Shown: positions 1-5,011 of the stretch, one piece after another
Position numbering within the stretch: position 1 is the first letter of the stretch
Layout: each line of letters opens with the position of its first letter
Source of the DNA: Spirochaetales bacterium
GTDB lineage: Bacteria; Spirochaetota; Spirochaetia; DSM-27196; SKKC01
Assembly: GCA_007126865.1 (NCBI GenBank)
Contig: SLAN01000182.1
Location: 1 to 5,011, forward strand
DNA length: 5,011 bases
Direction: 5' to 3'
Notes under the pieces: generated by a model
What the model was told of the DNA's origin: nothing
Database searches by the model: none
The model's input: only the letters and a program-made list of their open reading frames with translations
Program-made: the position numbers and the translations under genes

Positions 1-2226
1 AACCGCTACCGATGGAAACAGATTTCGATGATCGCCCAGAGTGCGATGAACGCACTCGACCCGGTCTACACCGCCGGCGATCAGATCGTCGAAACCCTCC
101 GGCTGCACACCGACTTGACGAAGACCGATGCGCGGCACCGAGCGGCGGAGCTTTTTGAGCTCGTCGGCCTGAGCCCGCAACGCTTGAGGGACTACCCGCA
201 TCAGCTTTCCGGCGGGATGCGCCAGCGGGTTGTCATCGCGCTCGCGCTCGCGCTCGACCCGCGGCTGATTATCGCCGACGAGCCGACGACCGCCCTCGAT
301 GTCGTAGTTCAGGACGGGATCATCCGCCAGCTCGATCGAATTCAGCAACGACTGGCCAATTCAATGATACTCGTCACCCACGATGTTTCTCTGGTCGCCG
401 AAGTGTGCAACCGAATCGCGGTGATGTATGCCGGGCGAATCATGGAGATCGGTACATCGCGCGAGATATTCTCGAATGCTTCACACCCATACACGATGGG
501 CCTCCTGAACGCGTACCCGACACTCGAGAGCGCGAAGGGTGAGCTCATCTCGATTCCCGGGGCACCGCCCGATCTCTCGAAACCCACTGTCGGTTGTCCG
601 TTTGCTCCGCGATGTCCGTTTCGAACCGAGATCTGCGGGCATGAAACACCTCCGACGGTGGAGGTGTCTCCGGGGCACCTCTCGGCATGCCACCACGCGG
701 GGAGCGCCGCGGAAATGAGTGCGGGCGCCGGCGAACAGAGCCGCTGGGCATCCGGTCACGCCCCCGTGGGCGGCGCGGTGGGAGATCATACGGGCGCTCC
801 TGCGACTCCAGGCGCGGCAGCGGTCGGCGACCATGTCCGCGCTCCAGGCGAGCCGGCGGCCGGCCGTGCCTTGCTCGAGATCGCGAATCTACGTCGTATC
901 TTTCCCCTGAAACGCGGCTTGACGGAGTTCCTCCGCCGCACCCCCGAACTGGCCGTTCGCGCGGTCGACGGAGTGAGCCTTGAGGTTGGCGATAGCGAGA
1001 TCGTCGGGCTCGCCGGCGAGAGCGGGTCGGGTAAGAGCACACTCGGCGAGGTCGTCGTTGGTCTGCAGCCGCCAAGCGACGGATCGCTGACCTTTCGAGG
1101 CGAACCGCTCTTTCAGGGGAAGCGGGTCGACCCCGCGATGCGCCGTACGATCCAGATGGCGTTCCAGGATCCGTATGAGACGCTCAACCCGCGGTTCACG
1201 GTTTTCCAGACGGTCGTCGAGCCGCTTCATAACTTCGATATCGGCGATGACGCGGACGAGCGGCGCGAACTGGTGCGGCAGGCGCTCACTCAGGTTGAAC
1301 TCGTCCCGGCGGAGAGCTATCTCGACCGATATTCCCACGAGCTTTCCGGCGGCCAGCGCCAGCGGGTGGCTATCGCCCGGGCGATCGTGTGCGGACCGAA
1401 ACTGCTGGTGGCCGATGAGCCGGTGAGTATGCTTGATGTTTCGATCCGTGCTGGTGTCCTGAACCTCTTCCGCCGCTTCCGATCTGAGCTCGGTATGTCG
1501 ATCGTCTATGTCTCGCACGACCTCGCCACAATCCGCTACATCTGCGATCGCACCGCTATCCTATACCTCGGGCGGTTCGCCGAACTCGGTCCCACCGAAG
1601 AGGTGATCGAGCGGCCGAGACACCCGTATACCCGGCTGCTGCTCTCCGCGGTGCCTCGCTCGAATCCGGACGAAGAGCGAAGGCATGTCGATGCACGCGG
1701 CGAGATACCGAGCCCCATTTCGATTCCCAACGGATGCCGGTTTCACGCCCGTTGCCCGTACGCGATGGCGCACTGCGGATGGGAAGGAGCCGACCTGGCG
1801 AGAATCATCCGGTCCCGCCTGATCGATGCGGAGATGAGCGAAGAGCTTATCGCCGCCGGCGCCCAGATCGACGAGTCCGGCGGTCCGAGCCGGCGCCTCG
1901 AAGCCGCCCGAATCGCGCCGTTGAAAGAGGCGACACTCGACGTGGACGGAAGCGATCTGTACGTTTCCACGGTCCCGGCGCTACGCGATGGGGCAATCGA
2001 AGCGGTGCGGGCGGTACTCGACGCGTCGCTGACAACGATTGCGCAGGCGGTGGCGGGCCTCGAGACGGTGGGGGGAAATGCGTTCGTTGTGCGATTCCCC
2101 CGTGCCGGCGAGCCGAACTTCTATCCGGTCGACAAGAGGCATCGCGTCGCCTGTTTCCTCTACGAGACCGAGCCCGGCGAGGAGCGTGAGAGACGAGTTG
2201 CCGCGGCGACCGTATCGCCGGAGTGA
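1..2226 (+). CDS. Fused oligopeptide/dipeptide-type ABC transporter ATP-binding protein (DppD-DppF fusion), 5' partial
   Basis: Couples ATP hydrolysis to solute uptake at the inner face of the membrane, with permeases and a binding protein encoded outside the window. The frame is open to base 1, and the first residues (NRYRWKQISMIAQ) are already the Q-loop of ATPase domain 1, so its Walker A and true start lie upstream; the ATG at 28 is internal. Counting that Met as 1, domain 1 has signature LSGGMRQR 60-67, Walker B LIIADEP 80-86, switch His118, HPYT 153-156 and cysteines 190, 196, 203, 221 of the oligo_HPY tail. A low-complexity linker (about 225-280) follows. Domain 2 has Walker A GESGSGKST 330-338, Q380, LSGGQRQR 439-446, LLVADEP 459-465, His497, HPYT 532-535 and cysteines 570, 576, 583, 709. 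Both Walker B motifs keep the catalytic Glu, so both sites look active. The layout resembles YejF/GsiA, but this protein is longer because of an insertion between Cys583 and Cys709. The substrate cannot be read; peptides are the family default. Confidence 0.95.
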   Translation, partial: NRYRWKQISMIAQSAMNALDPVYTAGDQIVETLRLHTDLTKTDARHRAAELFELVGLSPQRLRDYPHQLSGGMRQRVVIALALALDPRLIIADEPTTALDVVVQDGIIRQLDRIQQRLANSMILVTHDVSLVAEVCNRIAVMYAGRIMEIGTSREIFSNASHPYTMGLLNAYPTLESAKGELISIPGAPPDLSKPTVGCPFAPRCPFRTEICGHETPPTVEVSPGHLSACHHAGSAAEMSAGAGEQSRWASGHAPVGGAVGDHTGAPATPGAAAVGDHVRAPGEPAAGRALLEIANLRRIFPLKRGLTEFLRRTPELAVRAVDGVSLEVGDSEIVGLAGESGSGKSTLGEVVVGLQPPSDGSLTFRGEPLFQGKRVDPAMRRTIQMAFQDPYETLNPRFTVFQTVVEPLHNFDIGDDADERRELVRQALTQVELVPAESYLDRYSHELSGGQRQRVAIARAIVCGPKLLVADEPVSMLDVSIRAGVLNLFRRFRSELGMSIVYVSHDLATIRYICDRTAILYLGRFAELGPTEEVIERPRHPYTRLLLSAVPRSNPDEERRHVDARGEIPSPISIPNGCRFHARCPYAMAHCGWEGADLARIIRSRLIDAEMSEELIAAGAQIDESGGPSRRLEAARIAPLKEATLDVDGSDLYVSTVPALRDGAIEAVRAVLDASLTTIAQAVAGLETVGGNAFVVRFPRAGEPNFYPVDKRHRVACFLYETEPGEERERRVAAATVSPE
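775..864 (+). repeat. Two-unit 45-base in-frame tandem repeat in the ABC linker
   Basis: Units at 775-819 and 820-864 encode AVGDHTGAPATPGAA and AVGDHVRAPGEPAAG, with shared pattern AVGDHxxAPxxPxA. The DNA is diverged but alignable, clearest over the first ~28 bases of each unit. A weaker partial copy (ASGHAPVGG) precedes unit 1. The repeat lies in the flexible connector between the two ATPase domains, where length variation should be tolerated. The reading as an old duplication is inference. Confidence 0.7.
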
Positions 2227-2275
2227 CCCAACCTGCACAGCTATCGCACATCGCATCCTTAACTTGCGGTGCCGC

Positions 2276-2304
2276 TTGACTCCGCCGCAACGCATCACGA
2301 TCAT
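2276..2304 (+). promoter_or_regulatory. rarD: Possible sigma70-type promoter before rarD
   Basis: TTGACT at 2276-2281 (5 of 6 to the -35 consensus) is followed by a 17-base spacer and GATCAT at 2299-2304 (4 of 6 to the -10 consensus). If used, transcription would begin only about 5 bases before the rarD ATG at 2316, giving a nearly leaderless mRNA. That would fit the absence of a good Shine-Dalgarno there. The match may be chance; read-through from the ABC gene 89 bases upstream is equally possible. Confidence 0.2.
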
Positions 2305-2315
2305 GGGCGATAAGC

Positions 2316-3266
2316 ATGGTAACCGGCGGCGAGCAGCGACTCGGGACGATCTACACTGTGGGAGCGTTCTCTCTCTGGGGGATGCTCCCGCTCTATTGGC
2401 GGCTGCTTGAACACGTTCCTGCCGTCGAGATACTCGCCCACCGAATCGTGTGGACCGCCGTATTGACCTCTCTCGTGCTGCTTCTCGGCCGCCGGTACCG
2501 GATCGCGGCGCTGGTGAGCGATCGACGACTGCGTCGGGGACTCGTGGTCACCGGAGCGCTCCTGGGAGTGAACTGGTTTACCTACATATATGCGGTAAAT
2601 GCCGGGCGGGTGCTCGACGCGAGCATGGGATACTACATCAACCCCTTGGTAAGTGTTCTGCTCGGTACGCTCGTGCTCGGTGAACGGTTGAGTCTGTTGC
2701 AGAAGGCGGCGGTTCTGCTCGCGGCAATCGGGGTTCTCGTTATCACCGTTCACTACGCGGTCGTTCCGTGGGTAGCGCTCGTGCTCGCCGGTACGTTCGG
2801 CTATTACGGTCTGCGGAAGAAGCAGATGGGCCTCGATCCACTCACCGCGCTCACCGTTGAAACGACATTTCTCGCACCCGCCGGAGTCGCGCTGATCGCC
2901 GTACTCGGCATCACCGGGGCCGGCGCACTCGCATCCATCAACCCGGCAACCGACCTGCTCCTCGTCGCCGCCGGAGCAGCCACCGCTCTGCCGCTGTACT
3001 GGTTTGCACACGGAGCACGCCGTATTCCGTTGTCGCGTGTCGGTTTTCTTCAGTACATCGCACCGACGTTCATGCTGCTCATCGGCGTGCTCCTGTTCGG
3101 CGAACCGTTCACCGGTGTCGAAGCGGTCAGCTTCGGCCTCATCTGGCTCGCACTCGCGCTTTACACCGCTTCTCACACTCCCATCGCAAAGGAGATCGAG
3201 TACCGAATCGTGCAGCGGATTCGAGCGTATCGGCAGAGCCGGTCGGAGGAGCAGGCAGCACGATGA
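2316..3266 (+). CDS. rarD: RarD-type EamA/DMT-superfamily permease
   Basis: Integral inner-membrane protein of 316 residues, normal for RarD, with about ten hydrophobic segments (roughly 11-29, 38-57, 75-94, 104-121, 128-146, 149-166, 176-199, 212-230, 242-260, 267-285). RarD hallmarks are visible: LWGMLPLYWRLL near the N-terminus, GVNWFTYIYAVNAGRVLDAS (84-103), GYYINPL (105-111), LGERL (121-125), FGYYGLRKK (161-169), ALPLYWFAHGARRIPLS (224-240) and GFLQYIAPT (243-251). A basic 27-residue tail is probably cytoplasmic. Members are annotated as chloramphenicol-sensitivity proteins or drug/metabolite exporters, but the physiological substrate is not known. The start at 2316 places the first TM correctly; an in-frame stop lies upstream at 2277 and no better start lies between. 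The ribosome site is weak (GGGCGA at 2305-2310). The stop overlaps the next start as ATGA, which suggests translational coupling. Confidence 0.95.
   Translation: MVTGGEQRLGTIYTVGAFSLWGMLPLYWRLLEHVPAVEILAHRIVWTAVLTSLVLLLGRRYRIAALVSDRRLRRGLVVTGALLGVNWFTYIYAVNAGRVLDASMGYYINPLVSVLLGTLVLGERLSLLQKAAVLLAAIGVLVITVHYAVVPWVALVLAGTFGYYGLRKKQMGLDPLTALTVETTFLAPAGVALIAVLGITGAGALASINPATDLLLVAAGAATALPLYWFAHGARRIPLSRVGFLQYIAPTFMLLIGVLLFGEPFTGVEAVSFGLIWLALALYTASHTPIAKEIEYRIVQRIRAYRQSRSEEQAAR
3245..3251 (+). promoter_or_regulatory. Ribosome binding site for the ComEC-like hydrolase
   Basis: GGAGGAG ends 11 bases before the ATG at 3263, slightly long but usable, and a second AGG at 3253-3255 sits 7 bases away. 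It lies inside the 3' end of rarD. With the ATGA overlap it supports 3263 as the start over the downstream GTG at 3362, which has only GC-rich sequence before it. Confidence 0.6.
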
Positions 3267-4240
3267 TTCGCTGCACCGGACGCCGGCCCGTGCCGGCTCA
3301 CGGTACCCACCCGCGACTGCGACTCGCGCGAGCTCACGGTACCCACCGGCGGCTGCGACCCGTGCACCGCATCGGATTGCTCGCCGCCCTCGTCGCGCTT
3401 CTCGCCGCGCCGCTCTCCGCCGAGCTGTCCGTACACGTAATCGACGTCGATCAGGGCGACGCCACGCTCCTGCTCCACGATGAGCATGCCATTCTCGTGG
3501 ACGCCGGTCCGGACAACGGTCGAGCGCGCGCCTATCTGGCCGCGCTCGGAGTCACTCATATCGACATCGCAATCGCAACTCATGCGCATGCCGACCATAT
3601 AGGCGGTTTCCCGGAGATCTTCGAGCATAAGAGCGTGGCCGAGCTGTGGTATAACGGGCAGGCGCACACTTCCGCGACCTTCGATCGCTTTCTCGATGCG
3701 ATCGAGTCGAGCAACGCCGCATACGAGGAACCGCTGCGTGGCGATGTGGCCGAGCTCGGGCCGGTGAGGATAGAGGTGCTTCACCCCGATCGACCGGCCG
3801 CCGATTACGACGGCCCGTTGCACGATCTGAATAAGGTCGTCCGTGTCGTCTACGGCGACTCCGCCGTGCTCCTACCGGGAGACGCCGAAGCACCGCTCGA
3901 GCGCGAGCTCGTGGAGAGTATCGAAGATCTGAGCGCGCAGCTGCTTCGAGTCGCCCATCACGGAAGCAGAACGTCGACGACTACGAGATTTCTCGAGGCG
4001 GTCGAACCGGAAATCGCAATCTACAGCGCCGGTAGGGATAATCCGTACGGACATCCCCACGATGAGGTGATCGCACGACTCGAGCGTGCCGGTGCCGCAG
4101 TGTACGGGACAGACCGCCACGGAAGCATCGTCGCCACCACCGACGGCATCCGGTGGCACGTGGAAACCGACCGAAACGCCGAGCTCGGCGATGCGCGGAG
4201 TCGGGATATCGGCGAGCAGAGGGTTACGTGTGTTGAATAG
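3263..4240 (+). CDS. ComEC/Rec2-like metallo-beta-lactamase-fold hydrolase, exported or membrane-anchored
   Basis: Stand-alone version of the C-terminal hydrolase domain of the DNA-uptake protein ComEC, without the competence channel; 325 residues. Motifs in order: DVDQGD (61-66), metal-binding THAHADHIGG (106-115), DLNKVVRVVYGD (188-199), PGDAE with bridging Asp207 (205-209), AHHGSRTSTT (231-240) and NPYGHPH (260-266). All expected metal ligands are present, so it should be active; a nuclease or phosphodiesterase role is inferred from ComEC-family proposals. A hydrophobic stretch at 37-50 ending in LSA, just before ELSVHVID, is a probable signal peptide cleaved near residue 53, placing the enzyme outside the cytoplasm. 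The n-region is unusually long (36 residues, Arg/His-rich, with two 12-residue repeats). Starting at GTG 3362 would give a normal 20-residue signal, but the ATGA overlap with rarD and the GGAGGAG favour 3263. The DUF3006 gene downstream overlaps by 11 bases. Confidence 0.9.
   Translation: MIRCTGRRPVPAHGTHPRLRLARAHGTHRRLRPVHRIGLLAALVALLAAPLSAELSVHVIDVDQGDATLLLHDEHAILVDAGPDNGRARAYLAALGVTHIDIAIATHAHADHIGGFPEIFEHKSVAELWYNGQAHTSATFDRFLDAIESSNAAYEEPLRGDVAELGPVRIEVLHPDRPAADYDGPLHDLNKVVRVVYGDSAVLLPGDAEAPLERELVESIEDLSAQLLRVAHHGSRTSTTTRFLEAVEPEIAIYSAGRDNPYGHPHDEVIARLERAGAAVYGTDRHGSIVATTDGIRWHVETDRNAELGDARSRDIGEQRVTCVE
3282..3297 (+). other. GC hairpin just inside the hydrolase gene
   Basis: A perfect six-base stem GCCGGC (3282-3287) and GCCGGC (3292-3297) closes a CCGT loop. 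It begins 19 bases after the start ATG and runs into the first tandem-repeat unit. In mRNA it could slow initiation or early elongation. It could equally be a by-product of high GC or part of the repeat block. Confidence 0.4.
3296..3367 (+). repeat. Two-unit 36-base in-frame tandem repeat at the hydrolase N-terminus
   Basis: Units 3296-3331 and 3332-3367 match at 30 of 36 bases, and the first 16 (GCTCACGGTACCCACC) are identical. They encode AHGTHPRLRLAR and AHGTHRRLRPVH, placed before the signal-peptide hydrophobic core. The block contains palindromes GGTACC (in both units), CTCGCGCGAG (3323-3332) and GAGCTC (3330-3335). The sequence just before unit 1 (CCCGTGCCG) resembles the unit ends, so a degraded earlier copy is possible. 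Such a block might be a dispersed genomic repeat captured in the gene. Confidence 0.8.
4218..4223 (+). promoter_or_regulatory. Ribosome binding site fixing a GTG start for the DUF3006 gene
   Basis: AGAGGG lies 6 bases before GTG 4230 and 9 bases before TTG 4233, the only plausible starts in this frame that suit the domain. The spacing favours GTG. The site is inside the 3' end of the hydrolase gene, which supports coupled translation. Confidence 0.6.
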
Positions 4241-4481
4241 CCGTGCACGCTTCACCGTCGACCGGGTGGAGTCGAATGTCGCCGCCCTCATCTCCGATAC
4301 CGACGGATCGACCCGCACGGTGCCTGCCGGCGAGCTGCCGCAGGCCGCCGGCGAGGGCTCCGTCGTCGTGCTCGACGATTCCGGACGGTATCACCTCGAC
4401 GAGGAGGAGACCGAACGGCGGCGCGGGCGTGCGAAATCGCGATTGGAGCGCCTGCGCGAGCGATCGAGACGATTCCGGTGA
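4230..4481 (+). CDS. DUF3006 domain protein
   Basis: Small soluble protein of 83 residues with the DUF3006 pattern: an opening RFTVDRVESNVAALISD strand pair (7-23), a TVPAGELPQAAGEGSVVVLD segment (30-49) ending in DDSGRYHLDEEETERRR, then an Arg-rich probable helix to the C-terminus. The family is a short beta-rich domain followed by a charged helix, and no biochemical function is established. I chose the GTG at 4230: it overlaps the hydrolase stop by 11 bases, has AGAGGG 6 bases upstream and starts just before the conserved strand. TTG at 4233 would shorten it by one residue. A longer reading from ATG 4086 adds low-complexity sequence lying wholly within the hydrolase gene and is not credible. 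From general knowledge, DUF3006 genes often sit beside stand-alone ComEC-like hydrolases, as here. There is no signal peptide, so the protein should be cytoplasmic while its partner appears exported. Confidence 0.85.
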   Translation: MLNSRARFTVDRVESNVAALISDTDGSTRTVPAGELPQAAGEGSVVVLDDSGRYHLDEEETERRRGRAKSRLERLRERSRRFR

Positions 4482-4494
4482 TTTCTGGTACAGT
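4466..4494 (+). promoter_or_regulatory. Possible extended -10 promoter for the small membrane protein
   Basis: TACAGT at 4489-4494 (4 of 6 to the -10 consensus) is preceded by a correctly placed TG (4486-4487), as in extended -10 promoters. The -35 position (GAGACG, 4466-4471) is poor, at 3 of 6. Transcription would start near 4501, about 34 bases before the ATG. Read-through from the DUF3006 gene is the alternative. Confidence 0.22.
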
Positions 4495-4533
4495 GAGAAT
4501 ACCGGAGTGAGAACCCGGAAGTGAGGACGCAAG
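4492..4533 (+). repeat. Three-copy 14-base periodic motif in the leader of the small membrane protein
   Basis: AGTGAGAA (4492), AGTGAGAA (4506) and AGTGAGGA (4520) recur at an exact 14-base period. The first two are followed by similar TACCGG and CCCGGA. The third copy carries the Shine-Dalgarno GAGGA for the ATG at 4535. The motif fills nearly the whole space between the DUF3006 stop and the next start. Confidence 0.75.
4523..4527 (+). promoter_or_regulatory. Ribosome binding site for the small membrane protein
   Basis: GAGGA with 7 bases to ATG 4535, which favours it over the in-frame ATG at 4541. It lies in the third copy of the 14-base periodic motif. Confidence 0.65.
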
Positions 4534-4534
4534 T

Positions 4535-4786
4535 ATGAAGATGCGCGATACCGCCGCCGAACTGGCAATACGGAGCTTGTACTATGTCGGGCTCACACTG
4601 GCGCTCACCTGGGCGAGCGTCGTACTCGGCTCGATTGCGTTCAGCCTGGCGGTCGTCTCGGCGGGCACTGTCGGGGCGAGCGTGTTCGGCTTGATCTTCC
4701 AGTCCAGTCCGTTCGTCGCCCCGCTACTGACCGCCGGCGTAGTGCTCATCGCCGTGCGCGCCCATCGCAGGAGAATCACCCGCTGA
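4535..4786 (+). CDS. Small hypothetical membrane protein
   Basis: An 83-residue protein that I do not recognise. A short N-terminus (MKMRDTAAELAIR) is followed by a long hydrophobic stretch at about 16-56 (YYVGLTLALTWASVVLGSI and onward), enough for one long or two short membrane spans. A second hydrophobic segment lies at about 60-75 (FVAPLLTAGVVLIAV), and the tail RAHRRRITR is strongly basic, so the C-terminus should be cytoplasmic. It has no cysteines and no catalytic motif. A clear GAGGA lies 7 bases upstream, and codon use resembles that of its neighbours, so it is likely real. It could be a late member of the rarD operon, 53 bases after the DUF3006 stop, or have its own promoter. The next gene converges on it. 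Confidence 0.7.
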   Translation: MKMRDTAAELAIRSLYYVGLTLALTWASVVLGSIAFSLAVVSAGTVGASVFGLIFQSSPFVAPLLTAGVVLIAVRAHRRRITR

Positions 4787-4802
4787 TCGGGAATCCGGGC
4801 CG

Positions 4803-4822
4803 GGAGTTTGTCGGAGTTTGTC
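4803..4822. repeat. Perfect 10-base tandem duplication in the convergent intergenic gap
   Basis: GGAGTTTGTC occurs twice without a break (4803-4812 and 4813-4822). The surrounding gap 4787-4866 holds no gene. It shows no convincing terminator: only a weak CCCG/CGGG stem at 4779-4791, without a T run. Confidence 0.75.
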
Positions 4823-4866
4823 CGGCAAGCTCATAGGCACCGCGATTCCGTTCGCACCCCTCCGGA

Positions 4867-5011
4867 TTACCCGACCGCGAGTGCCACCACGCCACCGACG
4901 ATAAGCACTGCGGCGAGAATGCGGCGCTTTCCGTCCTCCTCCGACAGGAGCGTCGACCCCATAATCGTTCCGATGAGAATGCTCATCTCGCGTGCCGGCG
5001 CGACATAGCTC
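4867..5011 (-). CDS. EamA/DMT-family permease, C-terminal end (partial)
   Basis: Reading the - strand from the right edge gives 47 residues ending at TAA (4867-4869): SYVAPAREMSILIGTIMGS, then TLLSEEDGKRRILAAVLIVG, then GVVALAVG. The pattern is the end of the second EamA repeat: a (V/I)APxRExSxLIG membrane segment, a short charged loop with an acidic pair (SEEDGKRR), and a last Gly/Ala/Val-rich TM. The start and most of the protein lie beyond 5011. It is convergent with the small membrane protein, 80 bases away. It is related to RarD only at superfamily level, and its substrate cannot be inferred. The + strand reading over this region (from TTG 4808) is Arg/Ser/Pro-rich and has no domain, so the - strand is the coding one. 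Confidence 0.75.
   Translation of the reverse strand, partial: SYVAPAREMSILIGTIMGSTLLSEEDGKRRILAAVLIVGGVVALAVG

Noticed and set aside
28..30. ATG at 28 as the start of the ABC ATPase
   Set aside because: The frame is open upstream to base 1, and the upstream residues continue the conserved pre-Q-loop sequence; the Walker A of domain 1 would be missing.
889..1518. 209-codon open frame on the - strand
   Set aside because: Fully antisense to the second ATPase domain, whose motifs are all intact on the + strand.
2264..2290. Hairpin TTGCGGTG/CGCCGCAA after the ABC gene as a terminator
   Set aside because: Eight pairs including one G-T, an 11-base loop and no following T run; too weak to call an intrinsic terminator.
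2301..3176. 291-codon open frame on the - strand opposite rarD
   Set aside because: Highly charged composition (Glu/Arg/His-rich) with no domain; it is the antisense shadow of a convincing RarD gene in GC-rich DNA.
3173..3823. 216-codon open frame on the - strand
   Set aside because: Antisense to the hydrolase with its complete metal-site motifs; no recognisable protein pattern.
4086..4229. N-terminal extension of the DUF3006 protein from ATG 4086
   Set aside because: The extra 48 residues are low-complexity and lie wholly within the hydrolase gene; the good ribosome site and conserved domain start point to GTG 4230.
4779..4791. CCCG/CGGG stem at the end of the small membrane protein gene as a terminator
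   Set aside because: Only four pairs, overlaps the stop codon and lacks a T tract.
4808..5008. 66-codon + strand frame near the right end
   Set aside because: Arg/Ser/Pro-rich with no domain, no upstream ribosome site, and antisense to a recognisable EamA C-terminus.

Overview
The window is GC-rich, densely coded bacterial DNA with four complete protein genes on the + strand, a fused ABC ATPase gene cut by the left edge, and a transporter gene on the - strand cut by the right edge. Genes overlap or are closely spaced, one start is GTG, and several starts have clear Shine-Dalgarno sequences. There are no rRNA, tRNA, CRISPR, insertion-sequence or phage signals. The gene content does not fix a taxon. 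The fused peptide-type ABC ATPase, RarD, stand-alone ComEC-like hydrolase and DUF3006 protein suit several GC-rich bacterial lineages, and any phylum name would be a guess.

Layout. Positions 1-2226 hold the C-terminal ~741 residues of a double-ATPase subunit of an oligopeptide/dipeptide-type ABC importer (DppD and DppF joined in one chain). It has a repeat-bearing linker between the halves and a long insertion before its last cysteine. An 89-base gap follows. A compact probable operon then runs from 2316 to 4481: rarD (10-TM DMT-family permease), a secreted or membrane-tethered ComEC-type metallo-beta-lactamase-fold hydrolase, and a DUF3006 protein. The first junction is an ATGA overlap and the second an 11-base overlap. 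A 53-base spacer with a 14-base periodic repeat precedes a small two- or three-pass membrane protein (4535-4786). After an 80-base convergent gap, the C-terminal end of an EamA/DMT permease is read from the - strand (4867-5011).

Working together. The ABC ATPase would power import of peptides or similar solutes through permeases encoded outside the window. The hydrolase and DUF3006 pair is the most function-suggestive unit. The hydrolase keeps every metal-site motif of the ComEC C-terminal domain but lacks the ComEC channel, and the DUF3006 gene is translationally coupled to it. Nothing in the sequence proves a shared pathway with RarD.

The main unusual structure is a set of four short local tandem duplications: 45 bases in the ABC linker, 36 bases in the hydrolase N-terminus, 14 bases in the leader of the small membrane protein and 10 bases in the convergent gap. 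The two inside genes have periods that are multiples of three. I see no clearly novel system; the best leads are the hydrolase/DUF3006 pair and the repeats.
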